NCBI RefSeq assembly: GCF_020463795.1
Contig: NZ_CP080025.1
Coordinates: 1,367,001-1,431,000, forward strand
Origin: Echinicola marina
GTDB taxonomy: Bacteria; Bacteroidota; Bacteroidia; Cytophagales; Cyclobacteriaceae
Direction of reading: 5' to 3'
DNA length: 64,000 nt
The notes beneath the pieces were generated by a model that was given only the letters and a program-made list of their open reading frames with translations, made no database searches and had not been told where the DNA came from. The position numbers were made by a program, and so were the translations under genes. Positions 51,829 through 60,584 of the stretch are shown here, piece after piece. The stretch's first letter is position 1, and the number at the start of each line of letters is the position of its first letter.

Positions 51829-52419
51829 TTACTCAATGAGCCTGAAATAATCTTCAGCGGTTACCTTAAAAGCATAACGCTCTTTTTCAGTATCCAGTAT
51901 GCTTTGCCAATGACCATCAATCTTCACCTCAAACACTATTTCATCTTCAATGAGAGGAGCTAGTTCAGCTACAAAATCAAAATGAGAATGTCTATCTCCA
52001 GGTATAAAACTTAGGATTCCACCTGTATCATTTTCGAGATTTTTCCATCTTATCTGTATTTCACTTTCCTTCTGGAGAGGTGTTGAAGGCTCCAAATAAA
52101 TAAAGGCTTTATCTTTTATACGACTTATAATAATAGAAAGGTTGATAAAAGGCAAGTTTTCCTCTTTTAACCTTTTACTATAACGGAAAATATCCAGCTT
52201 AGCCTCATCCTGTTTTTCCATATCATAATAATACCGACGCATATTTTTGAAATAAAGTCTGCTCGCATCAGTAATATGGCTTTGACCAGCATCTCCGCTG
52301 TTATCGGCTCTGTAGTCATTAAAAAAGGAAAAGAATAAAACTATGCCAATTGATAGCAAACCAAATATCTTGATAACCTTGACCAATTCCGGAGTAAATA
52401 TGGGCTGTTTTCCTGACAT
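51829..52419 (-). CDS. Hypothetical membrane-anchored protein
   Basis: A 196-residue protein with one helix near the start (VIKIFGLLSIGIVLFFSFF) and a soluble beta-rich domain that would face the periplasm (LPFINLSIIISRIKDKAFIYLEPS, EIQIRWKN, HFDFVAELAPLIEDEIVFEVKIDG). Function unknown; likely one operon with 51349-51810. Confidence 0.6.
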   Translation of the reverse strand: MSGKQPIFTPELVKVIKIFGLLSIGIVLFFSFFNDYRADNSGDAGQSHITDASRLYFKNMRRYYYDMEKQDEAKLDIFRYSKRLKEENLPFINLSIIISRIKDKAFIYLEPSTPLQKESEIQIRWKNLENDTGGILSFIPGDRHSHFDFVAELAPLIEDEIVFEVKIDGHWQSILDTEKERYAFKVTAEDYFRLIE

Positions 52420-52482
52420 GTCTGTTTGATCAACTTAAATTATTAAGCCATTATCTGCCTATATCCAAAACTCAATTTTTGG

Positions 52483-53898
52483 TTAATTGAGTTCCGCTAA
52501 TTTCTCCATAAGTAATTCCCAAGCCATATTTATTTCATCCATGGACACATCCGTTTGGCCAATTACCCATCTGATGCAATAGTTTCCATCCAATTTAGTA
52601 TGGGTAAAAAATGCCTTTCCTGTTTCATTTACAGACTGCATCCACTGGGCATTTAAAAGATTTAACTTTTCTCGACTTAGAGACTTATCCACAAATCTAA
52701 AACATATGGTATTCAATGGAATAGGAGCCATCAACTCTAAATTCTTATGGTTTTCGACCAAGTTGGCTACCTCCTTGGTCAAAGCCAAATGCATTCTGAG
52801 CTTCTCCCTGATCCCCTCCAAACCATAAGACCTGATTACAAACCAAAGCTTCAATGCCCTAAACCTCCTGCCCAATTGTATTCCCCAATCACGGTAATTA
52901 TTCACATGCGCATCCTGTGCTGTTTTCAAATATTCTGGAGTCATGGAAAAAGTATTGACCAATTGACCAGCATCCTTTACATAAAGCACCGAACAGTCGA
53001 AATTGGTCAACATCCATTTATGGGGATTAAAAACATAACTGTCTGCCTTCACCTTATCATCCATCATCCAACGGCACTCTGGAAGCAATAATGCTGTTCC
53101 CGCATAGGCTGCATCTATATGGTGCCACAAGCCAAATTCCTCACAAATCTCACCGATTTCCTTGACCGGATCAATGGCCGTGGAACTGGTGGTCCCCAAA
53201 GCTGAAACCACACAAAGAGGGGTAAATCCAGACAGTAAATCTGTGGATATAGCCTCCCTAAGGGCATTTTGATCCATAGCGAAGGAATTATCCACCGCCA
53301 CTTTTACCAAGTTTTCCTCCCCTAAACCAGCAATTCTCATGGCCTTATCCACAGATGAATGTACATGCAAAGAACTATATACCCTGTATTTTTCATGACC
53401 AGTAAAGCCCTGCCTATTGATCAAAAAATTACTTGCCCGTTCTCTAGCTGAAAGTATTGCACAAAGGGTAGCAGTGGAAGCAGTATCCTGAATCACTCCT
53501 TTCCAAGATGCATTGAGTCCCTTAGCATCCCTTAACCATTCCAATACCTTTTCTTCCAATTCAGTTGCAGCAGGCGAAGTCAACCAAGACATACATTGTG
53601 CCCCCATTGTAGCCATTAGCATTTCTGCCAAAATTGAAGGTTCGGAATTATTCGCTGGAAAATAGCCGAAAAAAGCTGGATGCTGCCAATGGGTCATGCC
53701 TGGCATAATGACTTTCTCAAAATCCTCTAAAATATCCTCAAAAGATTCAGGCATCTCAGGAGCATCATCTGGCAGTTGTTGATAAATATCTCCAGGCTGA
53801 ATATTAGGACTGACAGGGTAGGAAGCCTTGTTTTCCAGATAGTCAGCCATCCAATCTACCAGTTGATGGGCATGTTTTCTAAAATCCTTCTTATTCAT
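52483..53898 (-). CDS. Pyridoxal-dependent group II amino acid decarboxylase
   Basis: A 471-residue PLP enzyme of the aromatic-L-amino-acid decarboxylase type. The MPGMTHWQHPAFFGYFPANNSEPSILAEML start is typical (substrate-binding), the PLP Lys lies in FNPHKWMLTNFDCSVLYV (around residue 290), and VSALGTTSSTAIDPV and HIDAAYAGTALLLPE (PLP-binding Asp) are conserved. It likely decarboxylates an aromatic amino acid or related compound to an amine. Monocistronic on the minus strand. Confidence 0.9.
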   Translation of the reverse strand: MNKKDFRKHAHQLVDWMADYLENKASYPVSPNIQPGDIYQQLPDDAPEMPESFEDILEDFEKVIMPGMTHWQHPAFFGYFPANNSEPSILAEMLMATMGAQCMSWLTSPAATELEEKVLEWLRDAKGLNASWKGVIQDTASTATLCAILSARERASNFLINRQGFTGHEKYRVYSSLHVHSSVDKAMRIAGLGEENLVKVAVDNSFAMDQNALREAISTDLLSGFTPLCVVSALGTTSSTAIDPVKEIGEICEEFGLWHHIDAAYAGTALLLPECRWMMDDKVKADSYVFNPHKWMLTNFDCSVLYVKDAGQLVNTFSMTPEYLKTAQDAHVNNYRDWGIQLGRRFRALKLWFVIRSYGLEGIREKLRMHLALTKEVANLVENHKNLELMAPIPLNTICFRFVDKSLSREKLNLLNAQWMQSVNETGKAFFTHTKLDGNYCIRWVIGQTDVSMDEINMAWELLMEKLAELN

Positions 53899-54018
53899 GG
53901 TTTAAAATAATAGTCCAGAGCCAAGTCGGGAGTAGTGAGTTTTGGGTAAATACGTCATCGTGAGAGGTCAACATTTTCACAAATACAAAAGAGTTGTATA
54001 ACGTGAGCTCCAAATCGA

Positions 54019-54112
54019 TGTCATGCTGACGATAGAGCCTGTCCCGATTATCGGGAAAGCATCTCTTCCAGTAACGATTAGGAAAAGAGATCCTTCCTTT
54101 GTAAGTATGACA
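54019..54112. repeat. Structured intergenic repeat
   Basis: Bounded by TGTCAT (54019-54024) and ATGACA (54107-54112). Inside are TCCCGATTATCGGGA (54042-54056) and ATCTCTT/AAGAGAT pairing around 54061-54090, so three nested or adjacent stems are possible. The start GTCATGCTGACGATAG resembles 41727-41742 (GTCATTCTGACGATAG). No ORF covers 53899-54198. Confidence 0.7.
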
Positions 54113-54198
54113 TTTTATTCACGTCAATGGTATGAGTTCTGCGACGTGGCGATCTTGATTTAAAGTTTTAATCTTGGCTATCAAATCTAAAGTCTAAG

Positions 54199-54963
54199 CT
54201 AATGTACATAAGATCCAGCATTAAAATCTATGGTACTTCCAGTGGCATGGTCTGCCAAGCCTGAACACAGTAAACATACCATGGGGGCGATATCCTTAGG
54301 CTCCGTCAATCGCTCCAAAGCGATATCCTTAATCGCAAAATCGGCTCCATACTGATCGATAAAGTCCTGGGCCATATCGGTACGTACAAATCCAGGTGCG
54401 ATGATAAAAGCCCGGATTCCTTCCTTTCCATAATAACGCGCAACAGATCGAGTAAAGCCTATTAAAGCAGATTTGGAAGCAGCATAAGCCAAATAATCTG
54501 GGGTATCTCCCCTAAAGGCTGCCCTTGAACTGATCATTATCAGCCTTCCATTCTTATTCAATCGGGCATGGTTAATAAACTCCTTACTTATAATAGCCAA
54601 TGAATGGACATTCACTGTCATGGTCTCCAACCATGTCGAAATCCATTCATGCGTATCTGCTTCATCAGAAATGGATTTGGCCATGCCAGCATTATTGATG
54701 ACTGCATCTATTTTCCCATATTTATCCACTAAACTGGGCAACCAGCCTTTCACTTGTTCCAAATCAGACAAATCGCAAGGGACTAAATGAGATGGATTGG
54801 GCAAGGTCTCTTGAAGTTCTTGGGCAGCAGATAGGTTTTTATGGTAGTGTAAGAGTACTTCAGCGCCGTAATCCGAAAGCCTTTTCGCAATGGCTTTTCC
54901 AATTCCTCGAGAAGCTCCTGTAACCAATATTCTTTGATTTGAAAGGGAAATCTCCATAGTCAT
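54199..54963 (-). CDS. SDR family NAD(P)-dependent oxidoreductase
   Basis: A 254-residue short-chain dehydrogenase. NAD(P)-binding TGASRGIGKAIAKRL (about 15-29), NNAGMAKS (about 90), catalytic Ser in LIMISSRAAF and Tyr/Lys in YLAYAASKSALIGF. The C-terminal GFVRTDMA and LLCSGLADHATGSTIDFNAG are like FabG-type members. Substrate unknown; it may be a 3-oxoacyl reductase-like enzyme, but no fatty-acid context is present. Confidence 0.88.
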   Translation of the reverse strand: MTMEISLSNQRILVTGASRGIGKAIAKRLSDYGAEVLLHYHKNLSAAQELQETLPNPSHLVPCDLSDLEQVKGWLPSLVDKYGKIDAVINNAGMAKSISDEADTHEWISTWLETMTVNVHSLAIISKEFINHARLNKNGRLIMISSRAAFRGDTPDYLAYAASKSALIGFTRSVARYYGKEGIRAFIIAPGFVRTDMAQDFIDQYGADFAIKDIALERLTEPKDIAPMVCLLCSGLADHATGSTIDFNAGSYVH

Positions 54964-55041
54964 ATAAAATCACTTAAGGCTAAAAATAAGTAATATGTCT
55001 CCATCTGCAAAAATCTATCTGTAATGCCCTCCATGAAAGGC

Positions 55042-55656
55042 TTAAACTTCCTTTACACCTTCCTTTGTGGATAAGTAATCCATTATTTCAGGTTCAGACA
55101 GTTTAAATGTCTCTTTAATGCCTGCTATAATTGTGGATAAATAGGAGGGATGAGGCTTTACTTTAGGAGATATCACATTTTCGTGGGTAAAAGTAAAAAT
55201 TGGCGCAGCCTCTTCTTTCCCAAGGTAACAAATAGTATTGTACCAGTTAGCACCAGCTAATATTCCAGCACCTTCTTTTTCAATGGCACAAAAATCAACA
55301 TTAGGACGTTCTTTAAGGGCATTTTCCTGCATCACCACATCCATAAACTGATCTTTTGTGATCAAATACATCCTTCCAAAAATCTTAGCGGACAGGTCTT
55401 TTTCTTTGTGGATAAAGGCAACTCCACCATTATGCCATACACTTGCTTCTTTCGCAAAGTAAAGCTCATGATGAATAATAAGCCCTTTTTTATCTTTGGG
55501 TAGGGACTTATCCACACATCCATCATAAGTCCTAGCGGCATGTTTTGGTTGACCACCTTGGATATAGCAAAGAAATCTTTCTTCCAACAAATTAGATCCA
55601 TAACTGGCATACCAAACTAGCTCTTTTGAACCTGTTCTATTTTCCTTCTTATTCAT
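55042..55656 (-). CDS. Gamma-glutamylcyclotransferase-fold protein
   Basis: A 204-residue protein. Its start ELVWYASYGSNLLEERF matches the YASYGSN signature of the gamma-glutamylcyclotransferase/BtrG fold, and GRMYLITKDQFMDVVMQEN and NTICYLGKEEAAPIFTFTHE follow the fold. Some records label such proteins histone deacetylase, which the sequence does not support. A catalytic Glu cannot be fixed by eye. Four perfect TTATCCACA words occur inside this gene in different reading frames (see findings). Confidence 0.7.
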   Translation of the reverse strand: MNKKENRTGSKELVWYASYGSNLLEERFLCYIQGGQPKHAARTYDGCVDKSLPKDKKGLIIHHELYFAKEASVWHNGGVAFIHKEKDLSAKIFGRMYLITKDQFMDVVMQENALKERPNVDFCAIEKEGAGILAGANWYNTICYLGKEEAAPIFTFTHENVISPKVKPHPSYLSTIIAGIKETFKLSEPEIMDYLSTKEGVKEV

Positions 55657-55737
55657 AAAATATCAAGTCAATAATCTTTGGATGAAATTATCAAAAGAGG
55701 GTGGCAGAAAAAAGGATTTTACCCATCTCCCTTCTTA

Positions 55738-56766
55738 TCACTTTTTGGCTACGGCTGCACTGGTAGGCCCTATAAGTCGCATCAAAGAAACCTCCTTAAA
55801 TCCCGCTTCCTTAGCCAATTCTTCAAAATCACCCATACTAAAATCATAACCAGCCTCAGTCTCTATCAACATATTCAAGGACATCAAAAGACCAAAAGTA
55901 TTGTCTCTACGCTCGTTGTCAATGATATTTTCAATGATGACCAAGGCTCCTCCTTCAGGCAATGCCTCATAAGCCTTTCTGATTAGCATTTTCTTATCTT
56001 CTTTTCCCCAATCATGCAAAATATTTCCCATCGTTATTACATCCACTTTTGGAAAATTGTCCTCAAAAAAATCACCTGATTGGACTTTCACTCGCTCTTC
56101 CAATCCCATAGAACGAATATTATCCAAAGCAATGGGCGAAACGGGTTCTAAATCGAAGGAAATACAACTCATATGGGCATTGTTCAAGGCTATCTGAGCC
56201 GCCAGATATCCTCCTGCACCTCCAATGTCACAATGGGTGAAATAGGGGGAAAAATCAAACTCATTGGCAAACATGATAAAATTCCCCCTCTGTATGCCAG
56301 CCATCGCATTCAAGAACTCCCTTAATTTAGTTTCATCCGCATAGACCATTTCAAAAATGGATCCTTGAGCTCCTTTGGCTTCATTTTGGGGCTTTCCGCT
56401 TTTTAAAGCTTCTTCCAGATTATTCCAAAAGGGATAAAGCCTGTTATTGGCCATTTCCAAAATTCCTCCAATATAACTGGGCTTATTCCTATCTAAAAAT
56501 TGATTAGCATCGGGCGAATTAGAATAATAGGCACCAGATTTAATCCCTTCTCTTTCCAAAAACCCAAGTGAAACCAATGCATCCAAGAAATCATATAAAG
56601 CCCTATCGTCCAAACCCAGTTTTTCTTGAATGGCCTGGACAGATTGTTTCCCAAAGGATAAAAAGGTAAAAAGTCCCATTTTTACGGCGACGAGCAAGGC
56701 CTTACTGGCAAAAAAGCCCATTCCAATCTGTAGGATTTTCTCGGGGGTGACTTGATCTGAATTCAT
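55738..56766 (-). CDS. O-methyltransferase (family 2, dimerisation domain)
   Basis: A 342-residue methyltransferase. An N-terminal winged-helix dimerisation region (ILQIGMGFFASKALLVAVKMGLF) precedes the SAM domain: CDIGGAGGYLAAQIAL (about 175-190), CISFDLEPVSP, VQSGDFFEDNFPKVDVITMGNILHDWG and ALPEGGALVIIENIID. This is the acetylserotonin/hydroxyneurosporene O-methyltransferase type. Acceptor unknown. Near the end it is separated from 55042-55656 by about 80 bases, same strand. Confidence 0.85.
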   Translation of the reverse strand: MNSDQVTPEKILQIGMGFFASKALLVAVKMGLFTFLSFGKQSVQAIQEKLGLDDRALYDFLDALVSLGFLEREGIKSGAYYSNSPDANQFLDRNKPSYIGGILEMANNRLYPFWNNLEEALKSGKPQNEAKGAQGSIFEMVYADETKLREFLNAMAGIQRGNFIMFANEFDFSPYFTHCDIGGAGGYLAAQIALNNAHMSCISFDLEPVSPIALDNIRSMGLEERVKVQSGDFFEDNFPKVDVITMGNILHDWGKEDKKMLIRKAYEALPEGGALVIIENIIDNERRDNTFGLLMSLNMLIETEAGYDFSMGDFEELAKEAGFKEVSLMRLIGPTSAAVAKK

Positions 56767-56903
56767 CTTGATTGGGTTTAATGTTGAAAATGACTAATAA
56801 ACTCATCCAAAAGTGCCCAAAAAGCACTTCATATTAGTGGTAAGTCAAATTGTTAGACATTAGATGAAACTGACATCAAAGCCCAATAGTTAATTTTTAC
56901 TTT

Positions 56904-57275
56904 TCACACATGCTGATCTATCAACACTGGATTTCCGTCCGGATCAATAAGCACAACACTTCCCGGCCCAGATCCTGATTCATCCACTTCCTGCTCAGGT
57001 ACGATTCCTGCTTTTTTTACATGCTCCTGAATTTTCCTCACATCATCAAAATCCTTTAGGGTATTGGCGTTCTCATCCCATCCAGGATTAAAGGTCAGGA
57101 TATTCTGCTCAAACATCCCCTGAAATAGACCGATCAAAGCATTGCCATTTTTCATGATCAGGTAGTTCTTTCCCAAATCTCCAGCAAAAACTTCAAATCC
57201 CAATTTTTCATAAAAAACCTTGGAAGCCTTAATATCCTTTACACTAAGACTTATGGAAAAAGCGCCTAATTTCAT
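56904..57275 (-). CDS. VOC family (glyoxalase-fold) protein
   Basis: A 123-residue protein with the paired beta-alpha-beta-beta-beta modules of the vicinal oxygen chelate fold: FSISLSVKDIKASKVFYEKLGFEVFAGD and the end GSVVLIDPDGNPVLIDQHV. It may bind a metal or act as a bleomycin-resistance type binding protein; substrate unknown. Confidence 0.85.
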   Translation of the reverse strand: MKLGAFSISLSVKDIKASKVFYEKLGFEVFAGDLGKNYLIMKNGNALIGLFQGMFEQNILTFNPGWDENANTLKDFDDVRKIQEHVKKAGIVPEQEVDESGSGPGSVVLIDPDGNPVLIDQHV

Positions 57276-57390
57276 TTGTTTTGAGCTTTTGGTGTTACAA
57301 TCAATTTAAGCATTTTTTGGAAGATATAGGAGGATTATAGCTAAATAAAAGGAGATTGTATAAGGTAATATGGTTTTAAAAAAGCTGATT

Positions 57391-57537
57391 CTGATTATCC
57401 ACAATGATGCCAGTAACCTTAAATCCTTTGCTTAAGTGGTCGGGAGTTTGAAGACTGAAGACCGAAGGAGTTGATATTTTAATTAAAACGAACATTTCGA
57501 TTCGCTTTTAACTTTTACTGGTGCAATTGCGGATATA
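57391..57537. repeat. 147-bp repeat, copy B (inverted relative to copy A)
   Basis: Reverse complement of 29422-29568 with the same length; by eye I count only a handful of mismatches (for example at the GCGG/GTGG end). It starts at CTGATTATCCACAATG, here carrying a TTATCCACA word that copy A lacks. It fills the gap between the VOC and cupin genes. Confidence 0.85.
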
Positions 57538-57599
57538 CATAAAGCTGATTAATCATTCTTGACAAAAAAATATTATCTCTGGAGAACACTTTTCCAGGA

Positions 57600-58100
57600 T
57601 CATTCTCTAGTAAACTGCTCAATCAAAGTCTTATGATCGGGATAGGCTTCAGCTAATTTTTCCCGTTCCGCCAATTCAAAATCCCTAAAATCAAACCCTG
57701 GGGACACTGTACAGCCCACCAAGGCAAAAGTATTCTCCTCAAGCACTTCAGCAGCAAACCAATATCCAGCAGGAACTATTAATTGGGGAACCTGCCCATT
57801 TTCTAAATCGGAACCGATAATAAATTCCTCATGAATTCCATCCGGAGATAGGCAATGAAGTCGAATAGGAGAGCCCTTATAAAAATGCCATATTTCATCT
57901 TGATGGATACGGTGAAAAGCCGAAAATGTATCTGAGGTCAACATAAAGTAAATGCTGGTGGAATAGTTTCTTTTTCCAATAAAGTCCTCAGACAAACTTC
58001 CTTGATCAATTTCCCCCGTACTTCTATAAACTTCCTTAAAAAAACCACCCTCGGGGTGCGGTTCCAATCCTAATTTTTCTATTATTTGCTGAATTTCCAT
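57600..58100 (-). CDS. Cupin family protein (DUF985/cupin_5)
   Basis: Start set at the ATG at 58100 (MEIQQIIEKLGLEPHPEGG), which fits the family; the ORF also allows MMMTHNSQA upstream (58127). The DUF985 pattern is clear: LEPHPEGGFFKEVYRS, STSIYFMLTSDTFSAFHRI, DEIWHFYKGSP, LIVPAGYWFAAEV, and FALVGCTVSPGFDFRDFEL. The histidines and Glu suggest a metal site in a cupin barrel. Function unknown. Confidence 0.88.
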   Translation of the reverse strand: MEIQQIIEKLGLEPHPEGGFFKEVYRSTGEIDQGSLSEDFIGKRNYSTSIYFMLTSDTFSAFHRIHQDEIWHFYKGSPIRLHCLSPDGIHEEFIIGSDLENGQVPQLIVPAGYWFAAEVLEENTFALVGCTVSPGFDFRDFELAEREKLAEAYPDHKTLIEQFTRE

Positions 58101-58216
58101 TGCTTGAGAATTATGAGTCATCATCATCCGAACTTAGCCATGCTTAATGGATAAATCAAACTAATTCTGGTTGATGATGATCATTTCTCTTTTGGTAAGA
58201 ACGATGGAATTTTCAC

Positions 58217-58909
58217 TCATTTCCCTGCAGCAATCACAGCTAAATCTACCTGATCTGCACCTGCCTCCAAAAGGATATTTGCGCAAGCTGCCAGTGTGGC
58301 ACCGGTAGTCATCACATCATCTACCAGAAGCAGCGTTTTCCCCTTTATTTCTTCTGATGATAAAACCGAAAAAACCCCTTCTACATTCTCTATCCTTTCC
58401 AATCGGGACTTTTTGGTCTGCGTGGAAGTAAAGCGCGTTCTTTTAAGACCATGCATCACCTCAATATCCAAAACACCAGCCAAGCCCAGGGCAAATTGAA
58501 GACTTTGGTTATAACCTCGCCGCTTTTCCTTAAGAGGATGGAGAGGCACTGCCAGAATAGCATCCCAACACACCTGAAAACCGCTTTCCAACAAGCTCTG
58601 CCCATATAATCTCCCCAATACCTGTCCCAATTCCGGTTTATTTCTGTATTTCAGCTGATGAAGCAACTTTTGGCTGGTTCCTTTTTTGGTAAACCTCAGA
58701 TAGGACATCACATTGCTTACTTGGCTAAGTCCATAAACCTTAATGGCCAGGTCATTATTTTGTGGACGAAGATGATAACTGGTCACAGGAAGCTTTGCTT
58801 TACAGATCCTGCACAGCTGATCCTCAAAATCAAATAAGCTCCTTTTGCAGAGACAACAGCTTTGCGGAAACATGAGAGCCAAAAAATCTTGTAAAAAATT
58901 GAAACGCAT
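58217..58909 (-). CDS. ComF family phosphoribosyltransferase-like protein
   Basis: A 230-residue ComF/GntX-type protein. The N-terminal zinc-binding segment has four cysteines (SCCLCKRSLF and LCRICKAKLP). The C-terminal PRTase-like part has the PRPP-loop LLLVDDVMTTGATLAACANIL and RRGYNQSLQFALG. Members are needed for DNA uptake or recombination in other bacteria; here the role is not shown. It is divergent from the CMD gene at 58992. Confidence 0.9.
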   Translation of the reverse strand: MRFNFLQDFLALMFPQSCCLCKRSLFDFEDQLCRICKAKLPVTSYHLRPQNNDLAIKVYGLSQVSNVMSYLRFTKKGTSQKLLHQLKYRNKPELGQVLGRLYGQSLLESGFQVCWDAILAVPLHPLKEKRRGYNQSLQFALGLAGVLDIEVMHGLKRTRFTSTQTKKSRLERIENVEGVFSVLSSEEIKGKTLLLVDDVMTTGATLAACANILLEAGADQVDLAVIAAGK

Positions 58910-58924
58910 TAGGAAAAAGACTTG

Positions 58925-58961
58925 TTTGTTCTAATTGACAGGAAAATACCTGTTATATTTG
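58925..58961 (+). promoter_or_regulatory. Predicted promoter of the CMD-family gene
   Basis: TATATTTG (58954-58961) matches the Bacteroidota -7 consensus TAnnTTTG exactly, with a TTTG 25 bases upstream (58925-58928), slightly longer than the usual -33 spacing. The start codon follows 31 bases later. Confidence 0.4.
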
Positions 58962-58991
58962 CTAATTAGATAAAAACTATCCTATAAGTTA

Positions 58992-59339
58992 ATGAATTTA
59001 GTAGACGAATTCAACGAGTACCGCGCCAAGATGAACGAAAAGATCCTTGGAGAAGACAATAAAGTGTTGAAGCGCATTTTTAACTTGGACACGAATGCCT
59101 TTACTGAGGGAACAGTGGACATTAAATCAAAAGAAATGATCGGCTTGGCTTGTTCGATGGTATTGAGATGTGATGATTGTGTGCGCTATCATCTCGGCAA
59201 ATGCCATGAACTTGGTCTCAGCAAAGAACAGGTTTTTGAAGTGTTTTCTATTGCCAACCTAATCGGTGGAACCATAGTTATCCCACATCTGCGCAGAGCC
59301 GTAGAATACTGGGAAGAGCTAGAACAACAAAAAGGATAA
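58992..59339 (+). CDS. Carboxymuconolactone decarboxylase family protein (AhpD-like)
   Basis: A 115-residue protein with the CMD/AhpD motif C-x-x-C and His: CDDCVRYHLGKC (Cys60, Cys63, His67). AhpD-like proteins use these residues for peroxide or thiol chemistry; others lack that activity. It is the first gene of a plus-strand run and its stop codon overlaps the next ATG by one base (TAATG), so the next protein is coupled to it. Confidence 0.88.
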   Translation: MNLVDEFNEYRAKMNEKILGEDNKVLKRIFNLDTNAFTEGTVDIKSKEMIGLACSMVLRCDDCVRYHLGKCHELGLSKEQVFEVFSIANLIGGTIVIPHLRRAVEYWEELEQQKG

Positions 59340-59701
59340 TGTTAAAAAAGGATTTTGATCTTGAAAAAAGATGGGGGAGACTCTTGGTCGGTTTGCATGA
59401 GCTGATAGGTAAAAAGCCCGCTGATTTAAATGGAGTGCTATTCATCATAGGTATTCAAGAACTCGGACAAGGCATCAAAAACTTTAGCAAGGAGCAAAAG
59501 CAGGATCTAATGCATATTGCTATTTGCAAAGTATTAAGTCTTGCAGGATTTTATGAATTGGATTTTATAGATCAAGATGGTTGGCCACACTGGAAACTTG
59601 TGAAAGAGTTGCCCCATTTTGACATCCTGGAACAGGAAAAATTACTTAAAATACAAATCTTAGAATATTTCGAAAAAGAATTTGAAATAGACATAAAATA
59701 A
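59339..59701 (+). CDS. Conserved hypothetical protein coupled to the CMD gene
   Basis: A 120-residue soluble protein (MLKKDFDLEKRWGRLLVGLHELIGKKPADLNGVLF ...) with a helical character and a C-terminal acidic-amphipathic helix. I know no function. The TAATG overlap with the preceding gene shows they are translated together, and the same order is common in Bacteroidota as far as I recall. Confidence 0.75.
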   Translation: MLKKDFDLEKRWGRLLVGLHELIGKKPADLNGVLFIIGIQELGQGIKNFSKEQKQDLMHIAICKVLSLAGFYELDFIDQDGWPHWKLVKELPHFDILEQEKLLKIQILEYFEKEFEIDIK

Positions 59702-59785
59702 GATAAACACTTCAAATATAAATATTAATTAGTCTTAAAGGATAATTATTAAACCAAATACTAGCAAAAACAAACCTATTATAAT

Positions 59786-60547
59786 ATGAATATCGTATCC
59801 TATAATGTCAACGGAATTAGAGCAGCCATGAGAAAAGGTTTTGCAGAATGGCTCGCAGAATATTCCCCTGACATCATCGGATTACAGGAAATAAAGGCAA
59901 CAGAAGACCAAATAGAAATCAATCTACTAGAAGATTTAGGTTATCACAGCTATTGGTATCCTGCAGTAAAAAAAGGTTATAGTGGAGTAGCCATTTTAAG
60001 TAAGGTAAAACCAAAACATATTGAATATGGTATGGGCGTCCAAGCTTTTGATGACGAAGGAAGGATGATCAGAGCTGATTATGAAGATTTTTCATTTATC
60101 AGTGCCTATTTTCCCTCTGGGACAACAGGTGGCCCAAGACAAGATTTCAAATATGAATTCTTAGATGAAATCCATGGATATAGTCAAGACCTGAGCAAAA
60201 AATTCCCTAACTTGATACTTAGCGGAGATTATAACATATGTCATAAGGCCATTGATATCCATAATCCCATAGCCAATAAAAACACTTCTGGTTTTCTACC
60301 TGAAGAAAGGGCATGGATGGACAAGTTCACCACCTCTGGTTTTGATGATAGCTTCAGAGTAATCAACCCTGGCCCTCATCAGTATTCATGGTGGAGCTAT
60401 AGGGCCAATGCGCGCGCCAATAATAAAGGATGGAGAATAGATTACCATATGACGAGTAGTCCAATGAAAGAAAGAATTAAAGATGCAGCAATACTGGCAG
60501 ATGTGGTACATTCAGATCATTGCCCCATCTCACTGGTAATAGAATAG
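59786..60547 (+). CDS. xth: Exodeoxyribonuclease III
   Basis: A 253-residue AP endonuclease. Standard motifs: NVNGIRAAMRKGF, DIIGLQEIKATEDQ (catalytic Glu), YSGVAILSK, YFPSG, LSGDYNICH, PEERAWMDKF, YSWWSYRANAR and VVHSDHCPISL (catalytic Asp-His). It cleaves the DNA backbone at abasic sites in base-excision repair. It starts about 85 bases after the previous stop. Confidence 0.96.
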   Translation: MNIVSYNVNGIRAAMRKGFAEWLAEYSPDIIGLQEIKATEDQIEINLLEDLGYHSYWYPAVKKGYSGVAILSKVKPKHIEYGMGVQAFDDEGRMIRADYEDFSFISAYFPSGTTGGPRQDFKYEFLDEIHGYSQDLSKKFPNLILSGDYNICHKAIDIHNPIANKNTSGFLPEERAWMDKFTTSGFDDSFRVINPGPHQYSWWSYRANARANNKGWRIDYHMTSSPMKERIKDAAILADVVHSDHCPISLVIE

Positions 60548-60584
60548 GTATATATTAGGAAGATAAACAATAATAATAAGCTTA

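Noticed and set aside
55042-55656. Histone deacetylase name for this gene
   Set aside because: No deacetylase motif; the YASYGSN start points to the gamma-glutamylcyclotransferase fold.
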